From contig CAYSEX010000003.1 in the NCBI GenBank assembly GCA_964430305.1, positions 20,400 to 84,399 on the forward strand: a DNA stretch of 64,000 nucleotides, given 5' to 3'. The position numbers and the translations under genes were made by a program. Under the pieces are notes generated by a model. It was not told the DNA's origin. It ran no database searches and saw nothing but the letters and a program-made list of their open reading frames with translations. The stretch comes from CAIZGX01 sp964430305. GTDB lineage: Bacteria > Bacteroidota > Bacteroidia > Flavobacteriales_D > Sanyastnellaceae. Positions 1 to 9,270 of this stretch are shown here, piece after piece; within the stretch, counting starts at the first letter, position 1, and each line of letters begins with the position of its first letter.

Positions 1-2070
1 CTTTCAGGTGGTGGAACAATCAATGCCAATCCTGGAGCAGCGGTAGTTCGATTGGAAGGCCCTTGGTCTTCGGTGAATACGGATGGTGTTATTCCTCAGA
101 AAAATGTTACTCTTACAGGTGGCCTTAACACCATTGATATGACCCCGAATGCGACCATTCAAGAACTTTCCGCTTACTTAAGCGTTAATCGTATTCACGA
201 CCATTGCAAATTTTGGATGCCAACTTTCAATGGGATGGATTTCCAACTTCCAACCAACATAGATCTAACCACTGGTGATTGTAACGCATTTTATGATGGC
301 AGTAGCATTAATTTTTATGCAATTGGTAACGGTTGCAACGCCACGAGTTTGATTGCTGATGTGGTTTTTCATGAATACGGCCATGGTATCAACGATAACT
401 ATTACCAAAGTCAAAGTAGCTTTTTTATGAATGGCGCAATAGGTGAGGGGTATGCAGATTACTGGGCAATTTCGCTTGGAGACAACCCTGTTATTGGTGT
501 TGGTTTCTACACAGACAATCAAGACGGAATACGCAGATATGATACCGAGCGCAAAGTGTATCCGCAAGATTTAGTTGGTGAGGTACACGCCGACGGAGAA
601 ATTATTATGGGAGCATGGTATGATACTCATTTGCTCATGGGGGGCGATTGGATTACAACCATGCCTTTGTTTATTGAGGCATACGCAGGTCTGCAAGCGG
701 AAGCCGCCGACGGAAACGAAGGCGAGGCTTTCACTGATATTTTATTAGATGTTTTGTTGGCAGATGATGATGATGGTGATATAACCAATGGAACTCCACA
801 TGGTTCGGCAATTGTTGAAGGATTTTATTTGCATGGTATAACGTTAATCTCGCCCGCCGTATTAAGTCATACCGATGAACTTTTCAGCCCAGCTTTGGAG
901 GTGTTTGATTTGACTGCAGATTTGGATTTGTTCTTTCCATACACCCAATATTTAGAGTCTGTGAATTGTCATTATCAATTGAATAACGGAACATGGCAAA
1001 TGACTCCAATGAATTTAGCAAGTGGTAGTTATGTGGCAAGTTTTCCAGCTCAGCCTGTAGGAACCATATTAAAATATTACTTCACGGCTATAGATAGCAA
1101 TGGATCTATTGGTTCGGTATTACCAACTGCAGCTCACTTACAGAACTTTGCAGCTATTCCATATATACGCTTAATTGGTGTTGATGAAGTGGGCAGACAT
1201 GACTGCGACAACAACGAAGATTGGGGTACTTGGTCACTGGGTGTTGCCGGAGATAATGCAACTACAGGAATTTGGGATTTAGAAATTCCAATTGAATCTG
1301 TTACTGTAGATGTATCTCCAGGAACCGTAGTTCAAACCGGCACACAAGTTACCCCCGGTGGAGAATACTGCTTCTTTACGGCGAATGATCCCACACAAGG
1401 CGGAATTGGTGTTGCCGATGTTGATGGTGGAAAAACAACCTTGCAATCAACAACCATTGATTTATCAAGTTATGCGAATCCGATAGTTTCCTATTACAGA
1501 TGGTATACCAATAGCCCTCCTGGTGGAGCCAATCCTAATGCAGACTATTGGCAAGTGAGAATGAGCAACAACAATGGAGCAACATGGACATATGTGGAGA
1601 ATACCCTAACAAGTGATATGCGTTGGAGACGCAATGCATTCCACGTGAGTGACTACATGACCCCAACCAATCAAATGAAATTTCAATTCATTGCAAGCGA
1701 TTCACTACGCCCGAATGTGAATTTAAATGGAGGTTCGTTGGTAGAAGCGGCATTGGATGATTTTATTGTCTATGACGATGCAATTATTGGAGTAGAGGAA
1801 GCAGCCGCAACTTTAGAAGTTTTATCTGTATTTCCAAATCCAACTGCTTCAAACATTAACCTTCAATTTTCTCTGAATACTCCGGCGCAACTTGAATTTA
1901 TTGTTACAGATGCAACGGGAAGAACGATATATGCAATTCCTGCAAAAGAATTTGGAACACATCAGACCAACATCTCCATACCCTGCGAGAAATGGGCAAA
2001 AGGAACATATCAAGTTCTTTTACGATCGAATAAAAAGGTACTAGATTCAATCCCGTTTATTAAAGAATAA
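1..2070 (+). CDS. Secreted zinc metalloprotease (gluzincin, M36-like) with T9SS sorting domain, 5' partial
   Basis: The reading frame is open from base 1, so the gene begins upstream of the window and the TTG at 52 is not a true start. HEYGH (nt 370-384) with GEGYADY about 21 residues later (Glu codon at 445) gives the H-E-x-x-H plus downstream Glu zinc site of gluzincin peptidases, closest in feel to fungalysin/M36-type enzymes. A long beta-rich middle follows. The last ~80 residues (from VFPNP near nt 1828) form a T9SS type A sorting domain, so the protein should cross the outer membrane by type IX secretion and be anchored or released. Likely role is extracellular protein breakdown. The signal peptide and propeptide would lie upstream. 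The stop overlaps the next ATG by 1 nt, suggesting co-transcription. The peptidase call is firm; the exact family is less sure. Confidence 0.85.
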   Translation, partial: LSGGGTINANPGAAVVRLEGPWSSVNTDGVIPQKNVTLTGGLNTIDMTPNATIQELSAYLSVNRIHDHCKFWMPTFNGMDFQLPTNIDLTTGDCNAFYDGSSINFYAIGNGCNATSLIADVVFHEYGHGINDNYYQSQSSFFMNGAIGEGYADYWAISLGDNPVIGVGFYTDNQDGIRRYDTERKVYPQDLVGEVHADGEIIMGAWYDTHLLMGGDWITTMPLFIEAYAGLQAEAADGNEGEAFTDILLDVLLADDDDGDITNGTPHGSAIVEGFYLHGITLISPAVLSHTDELFSPALEVFDLTADLDLFFPYTQYLESVNCHYQLNNGTWQMTPMNLASGSYVASFPAQPVGTILKYYFTAIDSNGSIGSVLPTAAHLQNFAAIPYIRLIGVDEVGRHDCDNNEDWGTWSLGVAGDNATTGIWDLEIPIESVTVDVSPGTVVQTGTQVTPGGEYCFFTANDPTQGGIGVADVDGGKTTLQSTTIDLSSYANPIVSYYRWYTNSPPGGANPNADYWQVRMSNNNGATWTYVENTLTSDMRWRRNAFHVSDYMTPTNQMKFQFIASDSLRPNVNLNGGSLVEAALDDFIVYDDAIIGVEEAAATLEVLSVFPNPTASNINLQFSLNTPAQLEFIVTDATGRTIYAIPAKEFGTHQTNISIPCEKWAKGTYQVLLRSNKKVLDSIPFIKE

Positions 2071-2591
2071 TGAAAATTAAAATTTTTCTCTTTTCAATCG
2101 CTGCTTTATGCAGCGATTGTCTTTTGGCTCAGCAAGATCCCATTCTTAATTGGATAGGTCGCTATGAGGGGTCTATGAATATCATGTCAAAGAGGGCGAA
2201 AGATGACGCAAGTATTGTGTTAAAACAACAGCTTCCGGTGGAACTTCTGATTGCAAAGACATCAGATTCAAACACATTGATTTGGAGAATGAGTTATTTT
2301 AGTGATAATGGGCGAATGGACAAAGATTATAGACTCATACTTCCGAATGATACGCTAACGAAATATCTCATAGATGAACAAGACGGCATACGCATCGATT
2401 CTTATTTTTTCAATAACTGTTTAACTTCTTGTTTTCAGGTGGAAGGGTTAACCATTTGTGATCAATACAGGAAAACAGAAAACGGAATTTTTATGGAGTT
2501 GTATGGTGGTTCAATAGTCCAACAAACGGGTGTTTCAAGTCTCCAAATTGAGTTTGTTCAAAGTGTGGAATTGAATCGAATGAAAGATTAA
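2070..2591 (+). CDS. Hypothetical secreted protein
   Basis: A 173-residue protein of unknown function. The N-terminus (MKIKIFLF, a hydrophobic stretch, then LLAQQ) reads as a Sec signal peptide cleaved around residue 20, so the product is periplasmic or exported. No catalytic motif was recognised; the mature part is mixed charged and beta-like, with two cysteines near residues 115-119 and a third near 129. ATG overlaps the stop of the upstream metalloprotease by one base, so it is translationally coupled and may be an accessory of that protease, but this is only positional inference. It ends directly against the convergent acyltransferase gene with no spacer. Confidence 0.6.
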   Translation: MKIKIFLFSIAALCSDCLLAQQDPILNWIGRYEGSMNIMSKRAKDDASIVLKQQLPVELLIAKTSDSNTLIWRMSYFSDNGRMDKDYRLILPNDTLTKYLIDEQDGIRIDSYFFNNCLTSCFQVEGLTICDQYRKTENGIFMELYGGSIVQQTGVSSLQIEFVQSVELNRMKD

Positions 2592-3158
2592 TTATGTTGT
2601 TAATTTCTTCACGAATACTGCTGGATTTCCAGCCCAAATTTCATTCTCAGGAATGGACACTCGCACAACACTTCCGGCCCCTACAACACTATTTTTTCCA
2701 ATAGTAACCCCTTTCAAAATAATGGAATGAGCGCCAATGAATGCGTTCGATTCAATGCGAATGGGTTTATTTTTATAATTGGTATTCGGATCAATTTTGC
2801 GTTGTTCTGAATTGATGGGGTGAAAGTCAGTATCCCAAATGCAGCATCCTCCGCCTATCATCACTCCGTTTTCAATAATAATCTCCTCCCTGCAGCAGAT
2901 AGTGGAATTGCTCATGGCAACTCGGTCACCGATTTCTAAATTTCCATTTGGACCAATCATGATACTTGAAGAGGTTGCACCCCCAATGATATTCGCATAG
3001 CGATTCGAGTTCACCACGATTCCTTTACCCAATTTTATTTTTCCTTGATTACGGATGAATAGAAATCCGTATGATTGTATACAGAATGGATTAATTCCAT
3101 TGAGCATCCACCACATGGTGTTCAAAGGCAAATAGAAAATGTAGAGTAAGGTTTTCAT
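2592..3158 (-). CDS. Hexapeptide-repeat acyltransferase (LbH fold)
   Basis: 188 residues. From about residue 40 on the sequence follows the imperfect hexapeptide pattern of left-handed beta-helix acyltransferases (for example IGDRVAMSN, IENGVMIGG, IESNAFIGAHS, IGKNSVVGAGSVV), with WDTDFHPI supplying the conserved His of WbbJ/WcaF/maltose acetyltransferase-like enzymes and the usual WAGNPA turn near the C-terminus. Such proteins O-acetylate sugars of capsule, O-antigen or exopolysaccharide using acetyl-CoA. It overlaps fcl by 4 nt and is the last gene of the apaG-gmd-fcl-acyltransferase operon, so it probably modifies the same fucose-containing glycan. The acceptor sugar cannot be read from the sequence. 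Confidence 0.8.
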   Translation of the reverse strand: MKTLLYIFYLPLNTMWWMLNGINPFCIQSYGFLFIRNQGKIKLGKGIVVNSNRYANIIGGATSSSIMIGPNGNLEIGDRVAMSNSTICCREEIIIENGVMIGGGCCIWDTDFHPINSEQRKIDPNTNYKNKPIRIESNAFIGAHSIILKGVTIGKNSVVGAGSVVRVSIPENEIWAGNPAVFVKKLTT

Positions 3159-4201
3159 TTGTGTTGATTCAAATACCAGTGAATTAACCTTTGAATACCC
3201 TCTTGTAAATGAACAGCATGCTGAAAACCGAGTGATTTCAATTTCGAGATGTCTGTAAGTTTTCTAGGTGTTCCATCTGGCTTGCTAGAATTGAAAACAA
3301 TTTCCCCACTGAAACCAACTTCAGTTGCTATGAGTTGGGCTAAAGCCGATATTGAGATTTCCTCGCCAGTTCCAATGTTTATGTGTGTATTACGAACCTC
3401 ATTACCTTCAATAAGATCTGAAAACTGCACCTTTTCCATGATATGCACACATGCTGCGGCCATGTCATCAGACCACATAAATTCGCGCAATGGGGTTCCT
3501 GTTCCCCAAATCTCTACGGCATGCGCATTTACTCCGTATTGATTTAAATAGTTTAAAGCGTCATTTTGATTTCCAATTTTTAAATCATTGAAAATAAAAT
3601 TCCAATTTTCATCTTGCAACGCTTTTGCAAGAATCATTTTTCGAATGAGCGCTGGTAGCACGTGCGATTTTTCTAAATCGAAATTGTCACCAAGGCCATA
3701 TAAATTGGTGGGCATAACCGATATGAAATTGGTTCCGTATTGTAGGTTATAGCTTTCGCATAATTTGATACCAGCAATTTTAGCAATGGCATACGGTTCA
3801 TTGGAATATTCAAGTGGACCAGTAAGAAGTTCAGATTCAGAGATGGGCTGATTCGCCATTTTCGGATATATACAGGTGCTTCCTAAGAAAAGTAATTTCT
3901 TGACATTATGCGCATACGAAGCATGAATGACATTGTTTTGGATTGTTAAATTTTCGTAGAGGAAATCTGCTCTGTAGGTGTTATTGGCTACAATTCCTCC
4001 CACTTTAGCCGCTGCCAGAAATACATATTCCGGCTTTTCTAAAGCATAGAATGCGTTTACGGCCTCAGCGTTCAGCAAATCCAATTCCGATCTAGTGCGC
4101 GTGATAAGATTCGAATATCCTTTCGCTTCGAGATGCCGGAGTAAAGCACTTCCAACCAACCCCCGATGCCCGGCAATGAATATTTTAGAATTGAATTCCA
4201 T
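3155..4201 (-). CDS. fcl: GDP-L-fucose synthase
   Basis: Short-chain dehydrogenase/reductase that epimerises and reduces GDP-4-keto-6-deoxy-D-mannose to GDP-L-fucose with NADPH. The N-terminal GHRGLVGSA (about residues 11-19) is the Rossmann GxxGxxG motif; STCIYP and EPYAIAKIAG carry the catalytic Ser and the Tyr-x3-Lys pair, and PTNLYG is the family substrate-site motif. At 348 residues it is longer than the usual 310-320, because of an insertion around residues 195-230. The start overlaps the gmd stop by 1 nt, so both pathway steps are coupled. High confidence in identity. Confidence 0.93.
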   Translation of the reverse strand: MEFNSKIFIAGHRGLVGSALLRHLEAKGYSNLITRTRSELDLLNAEAVNAFYALEKPEYVFLAAAKVGGIVANNTYRADFLYENLTIQNNVIHASYAHNVKKLLFLGSTCIYPKMANQPISESELLTGPLEYSNEPYAIAKIAGIKLCESYNLQYGTNFISVMPTNLYGLGDNFDLEKSHVLPALIRKMILAKALQDENWNFIFNDLKIGNQNDALNYLNQYGVNAHAVEIWGTGTPLREFMWSDDMAAACVHIMEKVQFSDLIEGNEVRNTHINIGTGEEISISALAQLIATEVGFSGEIVFNSSKPDGTPRKLTDISKLKSLGFQHAVHLQEGIQRLIHWYLNQHK

Positions 4202-5319
4202 TACTCAAAACTGTTGAAAATCTGATGACCGTGTTCTGAAAGTAGTTTTTCTTTTTTCATCAACTGTAAGTCGGCTTGCATCATCTCCTTCACGAGTTCT
4301 GTTAAACTTGTTTTCGCAACCCAACCCAATTTTTCTTTTGCCTTTGTGGGATCACCGATCAATAAATCAACTTCAGTAGGTCTGTAATACTTGGGGTCTA
4401 CTTGAATGACAATTTGTCCAACGGGCAGTTGATATTCACCTGTGCAAGCCGCAATTCGTCCCACTTCATTTTCATTTTCGCCTTCAAATGAGAGTGTTAC
4501 GCCTAGTTCGGCGAAAGCCATTTCAACAAAACGTCTAACTGTAGAGGTTTTTCCAGTGGCAATGACCCAATCTTCTGCTTTTTCTTGCTGTAAAATTAAC
4601 CACATGGCTTCTACGTAATCTTTCGCATGCCCCCAATCGCGCTGTGCATTTAAGTTTCCTAAATACAATTTATCCTGCAATCCCAGCGCAATTTTCGCAG
4701 CTGCTCTTGTAATTTTTCGAGTGACAAAAGTTTCACCTCTCAAAGGCGATTCATGATTGAATAAGATACCGTTGCATGCAAAAAGATTGTAGGCTTCTCG
4801 GTAATTGACCGTAGACCAGAAAGCATACAGTTTAGCAACTGCGTATGGTGAGCGAGGGTAGAAGGGGGTAGTTTCCGATTGCGGAACGGCCTGTACCTTC
4901 CCATACAATTCAGAGGTTGAAGCTTGATATATTTTTGTTTTCGATTGCAAACCTAACAAACGAACTGCTTCAAGAATGCGCAAAGTTCCGAGTCCATCTG
5001 CATTGCCTGTGTATTCTGGTGTTTCGAAAGAAACATGAACGTGGCTCATTGCAGCAAGATTGTAAATTTCGTCGGGTTGAATTTCTTGAATAAGGCGAAT
5101 TAAATTCGAACTGTCTGTTAAGTCGCCGTAGTGTAGAATAAAATTTCTATTTGAAACGTGTGGGTCTTGGTATAGGTGGTCTATGCGTTCGGTATTGAAT
5201 AAAGAAGATCTTCTTTTCATACCGTGTACAATGTAATTTTTACTCAGAAGTAATTCACTGAGATAAGCACCATCTTGACCATTAACGCCCGTAATGAGTG
5301 CAACTTTTTGATACGTCAT
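4201..5319 (-). CDS. gmd: GDP-mannose 4,6-dehydratase
   Basis: Converts GDP-D-mannose to GDP-4-keto-6-deoxy-D-mannose, the first step to GDP-L-fucose or GDP-rhamnose-type sugars. Extended SDR fold: TGVNGQDGAYL (about residues 10-20) binds NADP, STSELYG carries the catalytic Ser/Thr-Glu region, YAVAKLYAFW the Tyr-x3-Lys, and NHESPLRGETFVTRK is the family signature. Length 372 is normal. It lies 3 nt after apaG and overlaps fcl by 1 nt. Confidence 0.95.
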   Translation of the reverse strand: MTYQKVALITGVNGQDGAYLSELLLSKNYIVHGMKRRSSLFNTERIDHLYQDPHVSNRNFILHYGDLTDSSNLIRLIQEIQPDEIYNLAAMSHVHVSFETPEYTGNADGLGTLRILEAVRLLGLQSKTKIYQASTSELYGKVQAVPQSETTPFYPRSPYAVAKLYAFWSTVNYREAYNLFACNGILFNHESPLRGETFVTRKITRAAAKIALGLQDKLYLGNLNAQRDWGHAKDYVEAMWLILQQEKAEDWVIATGKTSTVRRFVEMAFAELGVTLSFEGENENEVGRIAACTGEYQLPVGQIVIQVDPKYYRPTEVDLLIGDPTKAKEKLGWVAKTSLTELVKEMMQADLQLMKKEKLLSEHGHQIFNSFE

Positions 5320-5322
5320 GGC

Positions 5323-5709
5323 TTAATTTAATGCGTGATCTGCAAATAATTTAAACTCGGGTACATGTGCAGCGAACGTAGACTGTTCACCTCTGATTTG
5401 CATGCTGTAATACCCAATCATGGTTCCAAATGGAGACATAAGGTCACAGGCGGAGGTGTACGAAAATGATGAACCGGGTTCAATGATTGGTTGTTCACCA
5501 ATAACACCAGGACCCTCAATTTCTCTGTTTACACCTGCGGCGTCTGCAACAAACCAGTGCCTGCGCAACAATTGAACTGGGAACTCATTTTGGTTTTCAA
5601 TGGTTACCATATAGGAAAAGATGAAGTTGTTATTTGAAATGGAACTCAAAGCTTTTTCAAACTTTGCTTGAACCATTACTTTAACTCCTGATGTAACTGC
5701 AACAACCAT
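5323..5709 (-). CDS. apaG: ApaG-domain protein
   Basis: 128 residues, the standard length of ApaG, a fibronectin-III-like single-domain protein historically linked to Co2+/Mg2+ resistance and of uncertain biochemical role. Family motifs seen: YMVTIENQ, VQLLRRHWFVAD, GVIGEQP, PGSSFSYTSAC and MIGYYSMQ. It opens the GDP-fucose operon, only 3 nt before gmd; the pairing may simply be shared transcription. A box TATATTCG ends 4 nt before the ATG, so the operon mRNA is predicted to be leaderless. Confidence 0.92.
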   Translation of the reverse strand: MVVAVTSGVKVMVQAKFEKALSSISNNNFIFSYMVTIENQNEFPVQLLRRHWFVADAAGVNREIEGPGVIGEQPIIEPGSSFSYTSACDLMSPFGTMIGYYSMQIRGEQSTFAAHVPEFKLFADHALN

Positions 5710-5713
5710 GTAG

Positions 5714-5721
5714 CGAATATA
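5714..5721 (-). promoter_or_regulatory. -7 element of the apaG-gmd-fcl operon
   Basis: TATATTCG matches TAnnTTTG (one T to C). Four bases (CTAC) separate it from the apaG ATG, placing +1 at or next to the start codon. No clear -33 TTTG was found. Confidence 0.55.
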
Positions 5722-5758
5722 GTTAATAAACGCAACAGATTGTTAATAACCCCAAAAA

Positions 5759-7570
5759 TTATTGCTGAGTGAACTGTTTCGCAAACCGCTTTCTATCGTT
5801 TTCGTTCAAATAAATCTTACGTAAGCGAATAGATTTCGGAGTTACTTCAACGTATTCATCAGGACCAATGTATTCAAGAGCTTCTTCCAATGTGAATTTA
5901 ATTGGTGGAGCCATAACTGTTTTTGCGTCGGACCCTGAAGCACGCATATTCGTTAACTGCTTGGTTTTTGTAACATTCACAACAAGGTCATTGTCTCTGG
6001 AGTGTTCACCAATTACTTGACCTTCGTATACTTCTTCCATTGCCTCAACAAAGAACTTTCCTCTGTCTTGAAGATTTGAAATACTGTAGGCAATGGCGTT
6101 TCCTGTTTCCATGCAGATGAGCGATCCATTTAAACGGCCAGGAATCTCATCGCGCATAGGTTGGTATTCTTTGAATCGGTGGGTCATAATGGCCTCACCC
6201 TGTGTAGCAGTCAGCAAATAACTACGAAGACCAATGATACCGCGCGAAGGAATTTCAAATTCAATTACTGTACGATCATCTTTCGGCTCCATGTTTTTCA
6301 TTTCACCCTTACGCTTCGAAACGGCTTCAATTGCGGTACCGGCCATATCGGTGGGTAAATCAATGGTCAACTCTTCAATGGGTTCAGATTTTACGCCGTC
6401 AATGTTCTTCAAAATAACACGCGGTTGTCCAATTTGTAATTCGTATCCTTCTCTGCGCATGGTCTCAATTAGAACGGACAAGTGCAATACACCTCGGCCA
6501 AATACATTGAATCGGTCTGCTTTGTCTGTCTCTTGAACACGCAGCGCTAGGTTTTTTTCCAATTCTTTTTCTAAACGATCTTTGATGTGACGGCTTGTTA
6601 CGAATTTACCTTCTTTACCGAAGAAAGGTGAGTCGTTGATGGTAAATAGCATACTCATGGTAGGCTCGTCAACAGAAATGGTTGGAAGTGGTTCAGGATT
6701 TTCGTAATCGGTGAATGTATCACCAATTTCAAAATTTTCCATTCCATTAATGGCGCAGATGTCACCAGAAACTACAGATTCAACCTTTCTCTTACCCAAA
6801 CCTTCAAAGACATATAGCTCTTTAATTTTTCCTTTCACCATGGAGCCATCACGTTTCGCAAGGGTCACGTTCATGCCGGCTTTCAATTCGCCGCGATGTA
6901 GTTTTCCAATGGCCATACGACCCGTATAAGTAGAATAGTCCAAAGATGTAACCAACATCTGTGGAGTTCCTTCACGTTTAATTGGTGCGGGAATGTGTTC
7001 AATAACAAGATCCAATAGAGGTTCAATGGTTTCTGTTTTCACTTTCCAATCCAAACTCATCCATCCATTTTTTGCAGCCCCGTATGCTGTAGCGAAATCC
7101 AACTGATCTTCAGTTGCACCTAAACTGAACATAAGGTCAAATACTTGTTCATGTACTTCGTCTGGTCTGCAGTTCTCTTTATCTACTTTATTGATAACAA
7201 CAATGGGTTTTAATCCCATTTGAATGGCTTTCTGAAGTACGAATCTTGTCTGAGGCATGGGGCCTTCAAACGCGTCAACTAAAAGTAACACACCTTCAGC
7301 CATATTTAAAACACGCTCAACTTCTCCTCCGAAGTCACTGTGCCCCGGAGTATCAATGATGTTGATCTTGTAATCTTTGTATTGGATAGAAACATTTTTT
7401 GCCAAAATGGTAATTCCTCTTTCTCGCTCTAAATCATTGTTGTCAAGGATTAAATCATTGTGCACTTCGTTCTCACGGAATAATTTGGCAGCGTGTAGCA
7501 TTTTGTCTACCAAGGTTGTTTTTCCATGGTCAACGTGAGCAATGATGGCGATGTTTCTGATCTTTTGCAT
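5759..7570 (-). CDS. typA: Ribosome-associated GTPase TypA/BipA
   Basis: A 603-residue translational GTPase that binds the 70S ribosome and helps 50S assembly and stress adaptation. AHVDHGKTT (about residues 11-19) is the P-loop, RERGITI the switch I region, DTPGHSDFGGEVERVL the G3 region and NKVDKEN the G4 motif. The C-terminal half has the EF-G-like domains and the BipA-specific tail (SRGIIGLRSYLLTATQGEA, TNMRASGSDAKT). Length is typical. It is transcribed alone: a -7 box lies 23 nt upstream of the ATG and a terminator hairpin separates it from tRNA-Met. Confidence 0.97.
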   Translation of the reverse strand: MQKIRNIAIIAHVDHGKTTLVDKMLHAAKLFRENEVHNDLILDNNDLERERGITILAKNVSIQYKDYKINIIDTPGHSDFGGEVERVLNMAEGVLLLVDAFEGPMPQTRFVLQKAIQMGLKPIVVINKVDKENCRPDEVHEQVFDLMFSLGATEDQLDFATAYGAAKNGWMSLDWKVKTETIEPLLDLVIEHIPAPIKREGTPQMLVTSLDYSTYTGRMAIGKLHRGELKAGMNVTLAKRDGSMVKGKIKELYVFEGLGKRKVESVVSGDICAINGMENFEIGDTFTDYENPEPLPTISVDEPTMSMLFTINDSPFFGKEGKFVTSRHIKDRLEKELEKNLALRVQETDKADRFNVFGRGVLHLSVLIETMRREGYELQIGQPRVILKNIDGVKSEPIEELTIDLPTDMAGTAIEAVSKRKGEMKNMEPKDDRTVIEFEIPSRGIIGLRSYLLTATQGEAIMTHRFKEYQPMRDEIPGRLNGSLICMETGNAIAYSISNLQDRGKFFVEAMEEVYEGQVIGEHSRDNDLVVNVTKTKQLTNMRASGSDAKTVMAPPIKFTLEEALEYIGPDEYVEVTPKSIRLRKIYLNENDRKRFAKQFTQQ

Positions 7571-7593
7571 GTAAGCTTTTTTTATTTCGGCTG

Positions 7594-7601
7594 CAAAAGT
7601 A
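7594..7601 (-). promoter_or_regulatory. -7 element of typA
   Basis: TACTTTTG, an exact TAnnTTTG match, 23 nt before the typA ATG. Expected leader is about 18 nt, unlike the leaderless genes elsewhere in the window. Confidence 0.5.
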
Positions 7602-7615
7602 CGTCAATAAATGCG

Positions 7616-7641
7616 AAAACCCTCTAAAATTAGAGGGTTTT
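7616..7641 (-). terminator. Intrinsic terminator of tRNA-Met
   Basis: Perfect 10-bp inverted repeat (AAAACCCTCT / AGAGGGTTTT) with a 6-nt loop. On the minus strand it follows tRNA-Met by 8 nt and ends in a short U run, separating the tRNA from typA. Confidence 0.8.
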
Positions 7642-7649
7642 ACGAAATG

Positions 7650-7723
7650 TAGCGAGATTGGGGCTTGAACCCAAGACCTTGCGATTATGAATCGCACGCT
7701 CTAACCAGCTGAGCTACCTCGCC
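7650..7723 (-). tRNA. tRNA-Met (CAT), probably elongator
   Basis: 74 nt fold into a full cloverleaf: acceptor GGCGAGG/TCTCGCT (two G-U pairs), D arm GCTC/GAGC, anticodon stem TGCGA/TCGCA with loop TTCATAA (anticodon CAT), T arm TTGGG/CCCAA with TTCAAGC, discriminator A. No CCA is encoded. The paired position 1 and the lack of three G-C pairs in the anticodon stem distinguish it from the initiator at 18706. A tRNA-Ile with lysidine-modified CAT cannot be fully excluded. Confidence 0.93.
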
Positions 7724-7737
7724 ATGAATTCGGGGTG

Positions 7738-7745
7738 CAAATATA
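7738..7745 (-). promoter_or_regulatory. -7 element of tRNA-Met
   Basis: TATATTTG followed by CAC, 14 nt before the tRNA 5' end. The same extended string TATATTTGCAC precedes the initiator tRNA gene. Confidence 0.6.
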
Positions 7746-7797
7746 AAACGAATTTTTGTTTTGAAGAACTTTCATGTTGTTAATTTGTTTTCTGAAC

Positions 7798-9270
7798 ATG
7801 AAAAAGGCCGTTGTCATAGGAGCAGGTATAGGAGGAATTGCCACTGCCATACGGTTGTCGAAACTGGGTTACAAGGTTAGTGTATATGAACAATCATACA
7901 TGCCAGGTGGTAAATGTACTCAGTTCGAAATGGAAGGTTTTCGATTCGATAAGGGGCCAAGTTTATTTACGCTTCCTGAGGTCATGCAAGAACTTTTCGA
8001 TCTCTGCGGTGAGGAAATGAGTGAATATTTTGAATATGATCGATTAGACCCCATTTGTAAATACTTTTTTGAAGATGGTTTTGAATTCACCTCATGTGCA
8101 AATCTTGAAGATCAGGTCATAAATATGGCTCAAGCCTTTGAAGAAGATGAGTCAAAGGTTAGAGATTTTTTTCGCGATGCGCAATTCATATATGAAACTA
8201 CTGCTCCCATATTCATGCATCGTCCTTTGCAATTAAAGCACCAATGGAAATCAAATACATTCTGGAAGGGGATTTTGAGATTGCCTTTTTTGCCTTTGCG
8301 AGGTAATCTTCAACGGCAATTGAGGAAGTATTTCAAGAATGAAAAAACCATTCAATATTTTTCTCGCTATGCTACCTACAACGGTAGTTCGCCATATGCC
8401 ACTCCGGCCATGATGCAGTTGATGCCTCATGTTGAGCACGGAATTGGAGCCTACATTCCGAAGCGCGGAATGTTTTTCATTCCTTATGAACTATCGAAAT
8501 TGGCTGAACGCAATGGTGTTGAGTTTCACTATGGAATGAGTGTTCGTGAAATTATCATGAACGGAAATAAGGCAAGTGGTGTTCGCTTGTGGGATCAAAC
8601 AGTTGTTTCAGCTGATTTGATTGTAAGCAATATGGACGTTCATGGCACATATAAACAGCTCTTACCTTCAGCAAAGGCTCCCGAGAAATGGTTAAATCAA
8701 GAAAAGTCTTCTAGTGCTTTGATTTTTTATTGGGGAATGAATCGCACGTTTCATCAATTGAATATTCACAATATTTTTTTCACACGTGATTATAGGTCAG
8801 AGTTCAAATGCTTGTTTGAAGATAAAATACTGCATGACGACTTAACTGTATACATACACATTACAAGTAAGCATATTGCTTCTGATGCGCCTGAAGGCGG
8901 AGAGAATTGGTTCGTGATGGTAAATGCACCTTGTGTGTCTGATCAAAATTGGGAAAGTCTTGAACAGCAAGCTCGAAAGCACATTGTTGCAAAACTCGAA
9001 CGCATGCTTCATACTTCTATTGAAGGACATATTGTTTGTGAACGAATTTGGAATCCAGAAGGTATTCAACGCGATACGTCTTCTCACTTAGGTGCTTTGT
9101 ATGGCAATGCTTCAAACTCTGCTTATTCGGCTTTTCAAAGACATGCCAATGTGAGTCATGAAATAAAAAATCTTTATTTTGTGGGTGGAAGTGTTCACCC
9201 CGGTGGGGGAGTGCCCTTGGCTATGCTTTCCGCAAAAATGGTTGAACAGCATCTTTTAGCTCATGAGTAG
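7798..9270 (+). CDS. CrtI/CrtD-type carotenoid desaturase (phytoene desaturase family)
   Basis: FAD-dependent flavoprotein of 490 residues. VVIGAGIGGIATAIRLSK at the N-terminus is the dinucleotide-binding GxGxxG motif, followed by VYEQSYMPGGKC, and the C-terminus has the carotenoid-desaturase signature FVGGSVHPGGGVPLAMLSAK. It desaturates phytoene or, as CrtD, 1-hydroxy-carotenoids. The next gene is CruF-like (1',2'-hydratase type), and a CrtD-CruF pair makes hydroxylated carotenoids such as saproxanthin or myxol in Flavobacteria, so CrtD is as likely as CrtI. No crtB is in the window. The ATG at 7798 begins exactly at the nucleotide-binding strand; the ATG at 7774 would add eight hydrophobic residues not expected in the family. 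The next gene overlaps by 8 nt. Confidence 0.87.
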   Translation: MKKAVVIGAGIGGIATAIRLSKLGYKVSVYEQSYMPGGKCTQFEMEGFRFDKGPSLFTLPEVMQELFDLCGEEMSEYFEYDRLDPICKYFFEDGFEFTSCANLEDQVINMAQAFEEDESKVRDFFRDAQFIYETTAPIFMHRPLQLKHQWKSNTFWKGILRLPFLPLRGNLQRQLRKYFKNEKTIQYFSRYATYNGSSPYATPAMMQLMPHVEHGIGAYIPKRGMFFIPYELSKLAERNGVEFHYGMSVREIIMNGNKASGVRLWDQTVVSADLIVSNMDVHGTYKQLLPSAKAPEKWLNQEKSSSALIFYWGMNRTFHQLNIHNIFFTRDYRSEFKCLFEDKILHDDLTVYIHITSKHIASDAPEGGENWFVMVNAPCVSDQNWESLEQQARKHIVAKLERMLHTSIEGHIVCERIWNPEGIQRDTSSHLGALYGNASNSAYSAFQRHANVSHEIKNLYFVGGSVHPGGGVPLAMLSAKMVEQHLLAHE

